A DNA stretch of 64,000 bases from Clostridiales bacterium Firm_13 (GCA_001603035.1 LVAS01000059.1:240474-304473); one strand, 5' to 3'. Counted from the stretch's first letter, positions 40,535 to 49,877 are shown. The notes: a model not told the origin generated them from the sequence alone. A program made the numbers and translations.

Positions 40535-41530
40535 ATGGCACTTTTTGAAAGTTACGAAAGAAGAATTCCCCAGATCAATGCTACGCTCGCAGAGTACGGT
40601 ATCGCTTCTATCGAGGAAGCCAAGGCCATCTGCGATGCGAAGGGAATTGATCCGTATACGATTTGCAAAGAAACACAACCCATCGCTTTTGAGAACGCCG
40701 CGTGGGCCTATGTCATCGGCGCCGCGATCGCGATCAAGAAGGGCGCAAAGAAGGCGTCCGATGCCGCGGAAGCCATCGGTATCGGTTTGCAGGCATTCTG
40801 CATTCCCGGTTCTGTCGCCGACGACCGTAAAGTCGGTATCGGCCACGGTAACCTCGCCGCGATGCTTCTTCGCGAAGAGACCAACTGTTTTGCGTTCCTT
40901 GCCGGCCATGAATCCTTTGCCGCCGCAGAAGGCGCAATCAAAATCGCTCTTTCCGCCAATAAAGTTCGCACCTCTCCTCTCCGCGTTATTCTGAACGGAC
41001 TCGGAAAGGATGCCGCTTTCATTATCTCCCGTATCAACGGTTTCACTTACGTGCAGACGAAATTCGATTACGCGACCGGCAAGGTTGCCATCGTAAAAGA
41101 AACCGCTTATTCCGCGGGAGATCGCGCCAAAGTGCGTTGCTACGGTGCGGATGACGTGCGCGAAGGCGTTGCGATCATGCATCTTGAAGGCGTCGACGTA
41201 TCGATTACCGGCAACTCGACAAACCCGACGCGTTTCCAGCATCCGGTTGCGGGCACATATAAGAAGGAATGCTATGACTTAGGTCGCAAGTATTTCTCCG
41301 TTGCTTCCGGCGGCGGAACGGGTCGTACCCTTCACCCGGATAATATGGCTGCGGGTCCCGCATCTTACGGAATGACCGACACGATGGGCCGTATGCATTC
41401 CGACGCGCAGTTTGCCGGATCGTCTTCGGTTCCCGCGCACGTCGAGATGATGGGCTTCCTCGGCATGGGTAACAACCCGATGGTCGGAGCGACCGTCGCC
41501 GTCGCCGTCGCCGTCGAAGAAGCGGGTTGA
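40535..41530 (+). CDS. GGGtGRT protein
   Basis: 331 aa; signature FSVASGGGTGRTLHPDNMAAGPASYGMTDTMGRMHSDAQFAGSSSVPAHVEMMGFLGMGNNPMVGATVAVAVAVEEAG. Confidence 0.85.
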   Translation: MALFESYERRIPQINATLAEYGIASIEEAKAICDAKGIDPYTICKETQPIAFENAAWAYVIGAAIAIKKGAKKASDAAEAIGIGLQAFCIPGSVADDRKVGIGHGNLAAMLLREETNCFAFLAGHESFAAAEGAIKIALSANKVRTSPLRVILNGLGKDAAFIISRINGFTYVQTKFDYATGKVAIVKETAYSAGDRAKVRCYGADDVREGVAIMHLEGVDVSITGNSTNPTRFQHPVAGTYKKECYDLGRKYFSVASGGGTGRTLHPDNMAAGPASYGMTDTMGRMHSDAQFAGSSSVPAHVEMMGFLGMGNNPMVGATVAVAVAVEEAG

Positions 41531-41564
41531 TTTATCACCCGATACGAATCTGAAAGACAAGCTG

Positions 41565-41604
41565 ACACCCCCGATATCGTTCTTTCGATATCGGGGGTGT
41601 TTTT
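41565..41604 (+). terminator. Strong Rho-independent terminator after the GGGtGRT gene
   Basis: ACACCCCCGATATCG-ttcttt-CGATATCGGGGGTGTTTTT, 15-bp perfect stem. Confidence 0.95.
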
Positions 41605-41697
41605 GTCATTTGCAAAAGAGGACCAAGGAGAAGCCCGGCAGATCGGGGAGGCAACCGAACCGTCGGGCGATCCTTACAGAGAATCAAAGGAACCTTT

Positions 41698-42516
41698 TCA
41701 TGTCACGGACTTGCTCCAGATCCCATTCTCGTATAGATATGTCCCTGCGCCTCCGCTCGCATAAGCGGTCGCAAAAGACGATTGATTGGTAAACACATTT
41801 CCTTCCATATAGACGCCCGCGCCCAATGTAACTTTGACGATAGCATTGCCGGAAAATGCGCCGTAATCAAGTCGCGTAACGGTAGGAGGCAACGACACCT
41901 CGGTCAAATTGTTATTCATGAAGGCACGCGCGTGAATCCGAGTAACGGCGGTGTCCGCAGAAAAAGAAAGGGAAGTCAACCCTTTGCCGCGAAAAGCATC
42001 CTGATAAACATTCGTCGGTGTGACATCGCCGATCAAGCTCGGAATCACGATATTTGTATCCGCTCCGGAGTAACTCATGATGTACTTCTTGAATCCTCCG
42101 GTACCGAATGTCACATCCGATCCGGAAAGGGAATGGGCCGGCACCGCAGTCGTCTCAACAGCGGCGGAGGAAGAAGACGTAAGCGTCCAGGTTTGGAGAC
42201 CGAAATCAAAGGCAAGCGCATATTCCGGCGATTCCGGTACGGGGATTTCCGTGATATAGTGCCCCGTCTGTAAGAGAAGGAGAAGCGCACTCGGCGTCTG
42301 TGTCGGATCTAAAAATGCATCCGAAGAGATATGTTCAAGTTTGTAATTGGCCGTCGCGGCATTCAGAGCTGGGAGCATTGTACGATCATGCGCCTTTTTC
42401 GCGTCATTCATAAAAGATCCGTAAGCAAATACACTTGCGCTCGCAAGAACAAGCAGAATTGCGACTGTGATTGTCAATTCAATGAGAGTAAATCCCCGCC
42501 TCGTTTGGCTTGTCAT
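41698..42516 (-). CDS. Type IV (pseudo)pilin-like protein with C-terminal BspA-type leucine-rich repeats
   Basis: MTSQTRRGFTLIELTITVAILLVLASASVFAYGSF prepilin leader; C-terminal DAFRGKGLTSLSFSAD.AVTRIHARAFMNNNLTEVSLPPTVTRLDYGAFSGNAIVKVTLGAGV repeats. Confidence 0.8.
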   Translation of the reverse strand: MTSQTRRGFTLIELTITVAILLVLASASVFAYGSFMNDAKKAHDRTMLPALNAATANYKLEHISSDAFLDPTQTPSALLLLLQTGHYITEIPVPESPEYALAFDFGLQTWTLTSSSSAAVETTAVPAHSLSGSDVTFGTGGFKKYIMSYSGADTNIVIPSLIGDVTPTNVYQDAFRGKGLTSLSFSADTAVTRIHARAFMNNNLTEVSLPPTVTRLDYGAFSGNAIVKVTLGAGVYMEGNVFTNQSSFATAYASGGAGTYLYENGIWSKSVT

Positions 42517-42687
42517 AGAACCACCTCGAAAATCGGTTTGACGAATCGGATTATATTCGAAAAGAAGGCGTCTTCCCTTCGATATTCGGATGCGCGGCTC
42601 GAAAAGAAAAAAGTGTCTGTTACGGTCAAATATCAATCTCGTTCTTATTTTGCCTTAATTTTATCACATTTCAGACGTATTGCAAGC

Positions 42688-42731
42688 AAAAAAAGAGACC
42701 GTTCTGATCCGGGTTATCGGATGCAGAACGG
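42688..42731 (-). terminator. Terminator downstream of the DUF1836 gene
   Basis: CCGTTCTG...CAGAACGG stem followed by TCTCTTTTTTT on the minus strand. Confidence 0.8.
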
Positions 42732-42763
42732 CCGTCACGTGGCAAAAGGATCGTACAAAGAAT

Positions 42764-43405
42764 CTACTTGCGAAGAGAATCCAGAATTTTTTGCGTCATC
42801 ATAATTCGGACGCGTGCGTCAACTGCCATGCGAAGCGCCAAAAGAGCCATTTGTCGTCGTTCATCTTCATGATTCGTCGGCGCTGCCTCGTCGCCTGCAT
42901 TTCCCTTTTGGAGCGCGCGGATCTCCGGCTCGAGCAAATTCTTTGTTTGGCAGATCGCTTCCTCCTGGGCTGTGAGAAAAAAGGCATAGAGATCTCGCTC
43001 CGTACTCTCGTCGTGCGTGTCTTTGAGAAGTTGGTCAAGATCGCTCATCGACAGAACCGGCTTGAGCGAGCAAAGGATAGAAAGAAGCGCCAAATGCGCC
43101 TGCGTATACTTCTTGTCCAGAGCGCGCGGCAAAAGACCGTCCTTGGTGTAATTATTGATCATCGGTTGCGTAAGGAGTTTGTCTTCCCCTTCTCTCTTAT
43201 ACATAGCCAGTTGTCGATCCATCAAAGTGAGGACCTGATCCATGTAGAGACCGATATCAGGCAATCTCTCCCACGAAGTCAACTCAGAACCCGAAAGGTT
43301 CTCAAGCCACATCAGGAATTGTTCGGTCACCGGTACGGGGGCAGGCTGCGGGGTTGAAGGCAAGTCTTTCTCGTTTTCTTTATCACGATTCTCGTTTTTA
43401 GACAT
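42764..43405 (-). CDS. DUF1836 domain protein
   Basis: RLPDIGLYMDQVLTLMDRQL...LTQPMINNYTKDGLLPRALDKKYTQAHLALLSIL. Confidence 0.8.
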   Translation of the reverse strand: MSKNENRDKENEKDLPSTPQPAPVPVTEQFLMWLENLSGSELTSWERLPDIGLYMDQVLTLMDRQLAMYKREGEDKLLTQPMINNYTKDGLLPRALDKKYTQAHLALLSILCSLKPVLSMSDLDQLLKDTHDESTERDLYAFFLTAQEEAICQTKNLLEPEIRALQKGNAGDEAAPTNHEDERRQMALLALRMAVDARVRIMMTQKILDSLRK

Positions 43406-43446
43406 AAGAACACCCCATTCTCCAAATGAAAGCTGGCATAATCATA

Positions 43447-43668
43447 TCACATTTTGTCTTTTGTGTCCGCGCCGCCTACGACGCGAACGCATGCCTTTTC
43501 AAGAGCGCGGCGTTCGATGATCATTGTCCTTCCGCATTTCTCGCAAACGAGTGTCGCATCGAGACCGATGCGCAGGATCTTCCACGAGGTACCTCCGCAC
43601 GGATGCGGCTTTTTGAGAGTTACGATATCATCCTTTTGAAACGGGTATAAGAAAAAAGCGCCTGCCAT
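43447..43668 (-). CDS. DUF951 family protein
   Basis: FQKDDIVTLKKPHPCGGTSWKILRIGLDATLVCEKCGRTMIIERRALEK. Confidence 0.85.
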   Translation of the reverse strand: MAGAFFLYPFQKDDIVTLKKPHPCGGTSWKILRIGLDATLVCEKCGRTMIIERRALEKACVRVVGGADTKDKM

Positions 43669-44649
43669 CTACTCTTCCCCCAGTTTGTGTTTGCGGTCAT
43701 GTCGGGCAAGCGTCACTCTCGGGCGGCCGCCATAATCACGCAGACAAAGAATATGTGTGTAACCGTATTCCCGAAGGAGCAGATAAATGCTCTCTTCCTG
43801 ATTATAGCCGTGCTCGAAAACGACCCACCCGCCGTTTCGCAGAAAATCACTGCCGCCTTGCAAAATCCTCCGGTAAAACAGAAGTCCGTCGTCTCCGCCC
43901 TGAAGCGCGAGACTCGGCTCGAATCGTGCAACCTCCGGCATCAGATCCCGCATCTCATCCCGATTGATATACGGAGGATTCGCGATAAGAAGATCTGCCT
44001 TCAAGTCTCCCCAGAAAGACGATATCGGCGCCCAGTCCGGGTACAAGTCGCAACGGCAAAGTGCGATCCAATCGCGTGCCGGCGACTCGTCAATATTCTT
44101 CCTCGCATAGAAGAGAGCGTCTCCGGAAATATCCGTCAGAATCGTCCGAACAGGCAGCCCCTTTCGCATGAACTCTTCCGATACGGTTATTCCGAGGCAT
44201 CCGCTTCCGGTGCACAAGTCGAAAATACGAGTTTGGTCCGCTTTCTGCAAACGAAATTGTGACCGGTCTTCCGGTTCGGACGTCCTTTGCCCCCAAGGAA
44301 AATCAGCGATGCCGCTCAGCCCGAGTGCCGCTTCAACCAGAACCTCACTGTCGGAGCGGGGAATCAGAACACCCTGCCCTACGTGAAAGCGGCTCTTCCA
44401 GAAATCGGCTGATCCGAGAATATAGGCAAGAGGTTCTCTCTCCAACCGACGGATCAGGATCTCTTCAAGTCGAGTGATTTGACTCTCGGAAAACACGGTG
44501 TCCATATCCTGCGTAAGTCTTGCGGCAAAATAGGAGCGATCCCTTTCCGCAACACGCGAAAACCAAAGGAATATCTCTTCGCGCGTCGAAGAAATGCCGG
44601 CTCGTTCCAGAATCGGATACGTATTCGCGAGCCATTCCGCAATCGTCAC
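43669..44649 (-). CDS. prmC: Peptide chain release factor N5-glutamine methyltransferase
   Basis: IFDLCTGSGCLGITVS and ADLLIANPPYINRDEM (NPPY). Confidence 0.93.
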   Translation of the reverse strand: MTIAEWLANTYPILERAGISSTREEIFLWFSRVAERDRSYFAARLTQDMDTVFSESQITRLEEILIRRLEREPLAYILGSADFWKSRFHVGQGVLIPRSDSEVLVEAALGLSGIADFPWGQRTSEPEDRSQFRLQKADQTRIFDLCTGSGCLGITVSEEFMRKGLPVRTILTDISGDALFYARKNIDESPARDWIALCRCDLYPDWAPISSFWGDLKADLLIANPPYINRDEMRDLMPEVARFEPSLALQGGDDGLLFYRRILQGGSDFLRNGGWVVFEHGYNQEESIYLLLREYGYTHILCLRDYGGRPRVTLARHDRKHKLGEE

Positions 44650-45830
44650 CAGGTATCCTCGTTCTTTTCTTCGGGAATGACGGCTTCCATCGCCGCAATG
44701 GCAACTTCAAGCATCTTATCGTCGGGTTCCTTTGTCGTGTACCGCTGCATCCAGAGACCCGGGGCTGATACAGCCCGACATACAGGATTTGTATCGTGAC
44801 GCCCCGTGAAACGGATAATCTCATAGGCGATTCCGGCTACCACAGGCACAAGCGCAATTCGAATGAGAGCGTTGATCCACCAGATGTTGACGCCGATAAA
44901 AACTCCCGCGACAGAGAACACAAGGATGGATACGATTACGACAATAAAGAGGAATGCGGTTCCGCAACGCGGATGGAATCGGCTGTATTTGCGAATATTT
45001 TCGACGGTGAGCGGTTCTCCCGCTTCATAACAGGCAATGGTCTTATGCTCGGCTCCGTGATACATCCACACGCGGGCAATATCCTTCAATCGAGATGTCA
45101 GCATCAAATAACCGATGAAGATCGCGATACGGATGGCGCCCTCGACGAGATTAAGGCCGAGATTCACGCCGATCGAGTCCGTCTGATTATCCGGAATATA
45201 GTGCCAGATAAAGTCAATAATCAAGCGGGGCAGAAGGATAAAGAGTGCCACGCTGAAAAGAATCCCGAGAATGGCCGAGAAAACAACCAGTACATTCATA
45301 TGGTTGTCGAGAAAATCATCGAGTCGACTCTTCTTTTCTTCCTTACGCGGAGGTTCCGCCGCCTCTCGGGCTTCCTTCGCGAGCTTCTCTAATTGCACTT
45401 TCTCACGTTCTTCCGGAGAAAGCGAGGCGAGTTCTTCGTCCGAGTTCGCATCGGTGATCGCGTCCTTGTCGGCGCCCGCTTCGGGAATAATCGATTCGGG
45501 AAGCGATTTGTCTGTCTCCTCCTCGGAGAACTCCGCAGAGCGCATCAACGCGCCTGTTCCCTTCACCAACTGGCGAAAAAGTCGGATTCCGCCTCGAATA
45601 AAAGGAACCTTGTCAAAAAAGACGCTGCGTTGATCGTGTGCCACTTCTTCGACCAGAATACTGCCGTCCGCCTTGCGAACCGCCATCGCGGTCCTTCGCG
45701 GCCCGACCATCATCAGACCTTCAATGAGCGCTTGTCCTCCGATCGTCGTCTTCTTGTCTTTGTTGCCGGCAGGCTTTCCCGGTATGTGCTCTATCTTCTC
45801 CCCCGTAAGGGATTCTTGTTCTTCCGTCAT
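44646..45830 (-). CDS. DUF1385 domain-containing membrane protein
   Basis: IGGQALIEGLMMVGPRRTAMAVRK and YHGAEHKTIACYEAGEPLTVENIRKYSRFHPRCGTAFL. Confidence 0.88.
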   Translation of the reverse strand: MTEEQESLTGEKIEHIPGKPAGNKDKKTTIGGQALIEGLMMVGPRRTAMAVRKADGSILVEEVAHDQRSVFFDKVPFIRGGIRLFRQLVKGTGALMRSAEFSEEETDKSLPESIIPEAGADKDAITDANSDEELASLSPEEREKVQLEKLAKEAREAAEPPRKEEKKSRLDDFLDNHMNVLVVFSAILGILFSVALFILLPRLIIDFIWHYIPDNQTDSIGVNLGLNLVEGAIRIAIFIGYLMLTSRLKDIARVWMYHGAEHKTIACYEAGEPLTVENIRKYSRFHPRCGTAFLFIVVIVSILVFSVAGVFIGVNIWWINALIRIALVPVVAGIAYEIIRFTGRHDTNPVCRAVSAPGLWMQRYTTKEPDDKMLEVAIAAMEAVIPEEKNEDTW

Positions 45831-45885
45831 ATTGTACCTTCCTTTTTGGCAGTCTTCCTCATTCTAGCAGATTTCAAAGGAAAAT

Positions 45886-45916
45886 GAAAAAGAGAGATGC
45901 GAGGCACCTCTCTTTT
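45886..45916 (-). terminator. Terminator downstream of rpmE
   Basis: AGAGAG-gtgcctcgcat-CTCTCTTTTT on the minus strand. Confidence 0.7.
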
Positions 45917-45942
45917 GTGTTCTGATTCCGAGCGAAAACGGA

Positions 45943-46140
45943 TCAACGAGTCTCCATTCTCTTTCTGAATTTGTCAACGCGTCCGCCTGTGTCGATAAGC
46001 TTCTGCTTGCCGGTATAAAACGGATGGCACTTGGAACAGATGTCAACATGAAGACTGGCCTTGGTGGACGTTGTCTCAAACGTCTCTCCGCAGGCGCACT
46101 TCACGACGACTTTGTTCGTCTTGGGATGTATTCCCTCTTT
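45943..46140 (-). CDS. rpmE: 50S ribosomal protein L31, cysteine-containing form
   Basis: [62 protein letters not shown]. Confidence 0.95.
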   Translation of the reverse strand, partial: KEGIHPKTNKVVVKCACGETFETTSTKASLHVDICSKCHPFYTGKQKLIDTGGRVDKFRKRMETR

Positions 46141-46161
46141 CATGATATCACCTCTCATCAA

Positions 46162-46215
46162 AGATCCGGCGCGTGTCTCGCGCAGTTCATTGCGACACGT
46201 ATGCCGAACCGGATA
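46162..46215 (-). ncRNA. Candidate structured leader of rpmE
   Basis: Nested stems ATCCGG/CCGGAT (46209-46214 with 46164-46169) and GTGTC/GACAC (46194-46198 with 46173-46177) between promoter and RBS. Confidence 0.45.
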
Positions 46216-46229
46216 TATGCGCGTTGTTT

Positions 46230-46258
46230 ATGCTACTACACGGAAGAAACCGTGTCAA
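46230..46258 (-). promoter_or_regulatory. Putative rpmE promoter TTGACA-17 bp-TAGCAT with a hairpin in the spacer
   Basis: -35 at 46253-46258, -10 at 46230-46235; ACACGG-tttctt-CCGTGT spans the spacer. Confidence 0.6.
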
Positions 46259-46261
46259 TCC

Positions 46262-48391
46262 TTATTTGCCGCTTACACCCGTTCCGTTGTTGCCGCCGGG
46301 CCTTGTTCCGCGCATCGCTTCAAAGACCGCCTTATCATTAAACGAAACATTGACGGATTGCACGAACTGACTGTTATGGGCCGTCTTCAGCAAGAGACTG
46401 ATAATCATCTCTGTAACGGCAGCGGTATCAAGCTGACCGAATGCTTTGCGAATGGTCCAAACGGCGTCGAGTTCGATACTTGTGAGAAGGAGTTCCTCTC
46501 GTCTCGTACCAGAACGGTTGATATCGATTGCGGGGAAGATTCTCTTCTCGGAAAGCTTTCTGTCAAGATATACTTCCATATTACCGGTACCTTTGAACTC
46601 TTCGAAAATGACTTCATCCATACGGGAACCCGTCTCGATCAGAGACGTCGCAATAATCGTAAGACTGCCGCCGTTCTCAATATTTCTCGCCGCTCCGAAA
46701 AAGCGCTTGGGGCCGTAAAGTGCGCCCGGATCAAGACCGCCGGAAAGCGTGCGTCCGGTCGGATTAATCGTGAGGTTATAGGCTCTGGAGAGACGCGTAA
46801 TCGAATCGAGAAGAATGACCACATCCTGTCCGAGTTCGACGAGTCTCATCGCGCGTTCCAGAACAAGTTCTGTTATTCGGACATGATTTTCCGGGGTTTT
46901 ATCGAAAGTCGAGTAGACAACTTCCCCGTTGATCGAACGCTGCATGTCCGTCACCTCTTCGGGACGTTCGTCGATAAGGAGGACGATCAATTTGGAATCC
47001 GGGTTATTGACCGAGATGGAATTGGCGATCTTCTGAAGAAGGATCGTTTTACCCGCTTTGGGAGGTGAGACAATCATGCCGCGCTGGCCTTTGCCGATCG
47101 GTGCGACAAGATCGATAATGCGCGTGGATAATTCTGTCTTCGACGTCTCAAGAACATATCTCTCATCGGGATAAATCGGTGTCAGACGATCGAAATTGGG
47201 GCGGCGAATCATCTTCTCGGGGGGAAGACCGTTGACTTCTTTAATGTATTGTAAAGCCTGATAACGGTCGGAATCACGCTTTGGTCTGCAAGGTCCTACG
47301 ACATAATCACCGGGACGAAGGCCGAAGCGGCGAATATATTGCACGGGGACGTATACGTCGTTTTGGCCCTGAAGATAGTTCTCGCGGCGTAGGAAACCGT
47401 ATCCTTCAGACATAATTTCTAAAACGCCGTAATAGAGTTCGGGGGGAGCTTCCTTCGCACGAAGAATTCTGTGGTGAGCATTCTCACCCTCTTGCGCATC
47501 GCCGGCGGCGGTCGTCTCAGCCGGAGTCTCCGTGACTGCCTCTGCGGAAATCTCCGTAGGCGCCGCAAGTTCGTCCGGCTCAGTCGGAAGCTCGTCCTTC
47601 GGCTTAATGATCACGGAATGGCGACGTTTCTGTCTCGGTTGCCCTTCGGCAGAACGGGACGCGGGCGTCGCAGCGTCCGTTGCGGCAGGAATCTTTGTTT
47701 CTGAATCGGGGACAATAACAGCTTCGCTTCCCGATTCGGGCGCGGATTCCGTATCCGGCTTCTTATCTTGTACGTCGGAACTCGGATTGAGAACAGGAAG
47801 CGTCTCGGTCTCTGACTCGCGAAGCGTGACGGAGGCAGACGGGCTTTCCGGCGAAGATTCGGAGGATGTCAAATTATCGGCTGCAGTCTCGCGAGACGCC
47901 TTTCTTCCGCTTCGGGAAGACTTCTTCCCCGTCGGCTTCGGCGTTTGATCCTCGGCGGCCTCGGCGGCCTCGACAGGGATTGCGACCTCGGCGGCCTCGA
48001 CAGGGATTGCGGCTTCGGCGAGCACGACGGATTCGATCGGCGCATGTTCTGTCGTCACGACAGCAGCCGGAACCGATTGTTCTTCCTTAGCGAGCGCGGG
48101 TCTCCGCCGGGACGCGACTGTGCGGCGAGGAGCCGCGGCAGGTTCGACGGGCGGCGTCACGTTCTCATTGTTTTCTACAAGCGCGGGCTCCGGCTCGGCT
48201 GACTCGACCGGATTCGTTTGCTCCGGCACATGCGTGATCTCCCCGGCACTCTTTTCCTGCTCGAGTAAAATCTCGATCAGTTCGGGCTTTGTCAGTCGGT
48301 TCGCTTTTTCTTCCGTTAGGATTCCGAAAAGAGAAGCAATGGCGACAAGATCCTTCTTCTTCTTTCGGGCAAATTGATCGGCAGAATCCAT
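46262..48391 (-). CDS. rho: Transcription termination factor Rho with a large low-complexity insertion
   Basis: Rho_N-like N-terminus, [51 protein letters not shown] and [15 protein letters not shown]. Confidence 0.95.
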   Translation of the reverse strand: MDSADQFARKKKKDLVAIASLFGILTEEKANRLTKPELIEILLEQEKSAGEITHVPEQTNPVESAEPEPALVENNENVTPPVEPAAAPRRTVASRRRPALAKEEQSVPAAVVTTEHAPIESVVLAEAAIPVEAAEVAIPVEAAEAAEDQTPKPTGKKSSRSGRKASRETAADNLTSSESSPESPSASVTLRESETETLPVLNPSSDVQDKKPDTESAPESGSEAVIVPDSETKIPAATDAATPASRSAEGQPRQKRRHSVIIKPKDELPTEPDELAAPTEISAEAVTETPAETTAAGDAQEGENAHHRILRAKEAPPELYYGVLEIMSEGYGFLRRENYLQGQNDVYVPVQYIRRFGLRPGDYVVGPCRPKRDSDRYQALQYIKEVNGLPPEKMIRRPNFDRLTPIYPDERYVLETSKTELSTRIIDLVAPIGKGQRGMIVSPPKAGKTILLQKIANSISVNNPDSKLIVLLIDERPEEVTDMQRSINGEVVYSTFDKTPENHVRITELVLERAMRLVELGQDVVILLDSITRLSRAYNLTINPTGRTLSGGLDPGALYGPKRFFGAARNIENGGSLTIIATSLIETGSRMDEVIFEEFKGTGNMEVYLDRKLSEKRIFPAIDINRSGTRREELLLTSIELDAVWTIRKAFGQLDTAAVTEMIISLLLKTAHNSQFVQSVNVSFNDKAVFEAMRGTRPGGNNGTGVSGK
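47958..48012 (-). repeat. 27-bp tandem repeat in the rho insertion (EAAEVAIPV units)
   Basis: GCGGCCTCGACAGGGATTGCGACCTCG-like unit repeated; translates as [24 protein letters not shown]. Confidence 0.75.
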
Positions 48392-48623
48392 GCGTACACC
48401 TCAGTATTAAATTTTGCATAACACACAACATAGAAGGGATTTCGCGTAAAAACGCAGAAAATGAAACTGCCGCCGAGTCGGCGGATCACCCAGTCATCGT
48501 TACGGCGGCAATTGAACCGCAAACTGATAATAAGAACGTTCAATAAATGGGACGGATGTCCGAAGAACCGGACAAAAAACAGTAGCCTTTCCGAGTGAGC
48601 AATCAAGCTCCTAAGTCGTGGCT

Positions 48624-48652
48624 ATTATAGAACTGCAGGCAGGAAACGTCAA
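48624..48652 (-). promoter_or_regulatory. Putative sigma-A promoter of rho (TTGACG-17 bp-TATAAT)
   Basis: -35 at 48647-48652, -10 at 48624-48629. Confidence 0.75.
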
Positions 48653-48664
48653 TATTCTACAAGC

Positions 48665-48697
48665 AAAAAAAGAAAACCCGGAGGATGCCCTCCGGGT
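48665..48697 (-). terminator. Rho-independent terminator of mreB
   Basis: ACCCGGAGG-gcat-CCTCCGGGTTTTCTTTTTTT on the minus strand. Confidence 0.9.
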
Positions 48698-48725
48698 AAA
48701 TCTCCTATATCAATCGAGTCGACGA

Positions 48726-49736
48726 TCAGGCGTCGCCCAAAGCGGCAAACTTGTCCATCATGTTCAGCGCCTTGCCCGTGCCGATTGCGACGCAACTTAC
48801 GGCGTCGTCCGCGACAAAAACATCGATACCGATCTTCGTCGCCAGCATACGGTCAAGGCCGTAAAGCAAGGCGCCGCCGCCCGTCATTACAATGCCGCGC
48901 TGGCTGATATCCGCCATCAATTCGGGAGGAGTTCTCTCCAGAACAGAGTGGACCGCTTCAAATATCTGGCCGACAGGCTCTTCCAAAGCCTCGAGCATCT
49001 CTGTCGAGGATACGGTAACCGTCGCGGGAAGTCCGGTAATAAGATTACGGCCGCGGACGTCCATCGTCGCCTCTTCTTCGCGAGGATAGGCGCAGCCGAT
49101 CTGTATCTTGAGTTCTTCCGCAGTGCGGTCTCCGATCAGGACGTTATGCTTACGGCGGACATGCTTAACAATCGCTTCGTCAAACTTGTCACCGGCAACC
49201 TTCAGTGAATAATCGACAACGGGTTCGCAAAGGGAGATAACGGAGATATCTGTCGTGCCGCCTCCGATATCGACGATCATCGAACCGCAGGCCTTGGTGA
49301 TGTCAATACCCGCTCCGATCGCCGCGGCAATCGGTTCACGGATTAGGAAAACGTCCTTGGCACCCGCATGGCGGCAAGCGTCTTCAACCGCCTTCTGTTC
49401 GACGGGCGTAATGACGGAGGGAACGCACACGACAATGGTCGGCTTAAAGTATGTCGCGCGAAGGCCGTGGCAAACTCTTCCGATGAAGGCCTTGAGCATG
49501 ACTTCCGTGACTTTGAAATCCGAGATAACACCGTCCCGAAGCGGACGAATCGCTTCGACGACGCCGGGAGTACGCCCGAGCATCAAACTTGCGCTCTCGC
49601 CTACCGCGAGCACCTTGCCGGTCTTTGTATTCACCGCGACGACCGAAGGTTCCTTCAGTACGACGCCTCGACCGCGCACATAAATCAAAACACTGCAGGT
49701 ACCAAGATCGATACCGATGTCCATGCCTAAACCCAT
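48726..49736 (-). CDS. mreB: Rod shape-determining protein MreB/Mbl family
   Basis: DIGIDLGTCSVLIYVRGRGVVLKEPSVVA and MIVDIGGGTTDISVISL. Confidence 0.93.
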   Translation of the reverse strand: MGLGMDIGIDLGTCSVLIYVRGRGVVLKEPSVVAVNTKTGKVLAVGESASLMLGRTPGVVEAIRPLRDGVISDFKVTEVMLKAFIGRVCHGLRATYFKPTIVVCVPSVITPVEQKAVEDACRHAGAKDVFLIREPIAAAIGAGIDITKACGSMIVDIGGGTTDISVISLCEPVVDYSLKVAGDKFDEAIVKHVRRKHNVLIGDRTAEELKIQIGCAYPREEEATMDVRGRNLITGLPATVTVSSTEMLEALEEPVGQIFEAVHSVLERTPPELMADISQRGIVMTGGGALLYGLDRMLATKIGIDVFVADDAVSCVAIGTGKALNMMDKFAALGDA

Positions 49737-49877
49737 TGTTATCTCCTTATTATGTATATGCGGACACCTTCGCCGCACGTCAAAATCTCAAATCAGCAAA
49801 ACTAATGATACAATAAAAAAACGGGGGATTCAATTGCGCGAAAAGAAAACAGAAGATGAATCCGAGGGTTTACGCGC

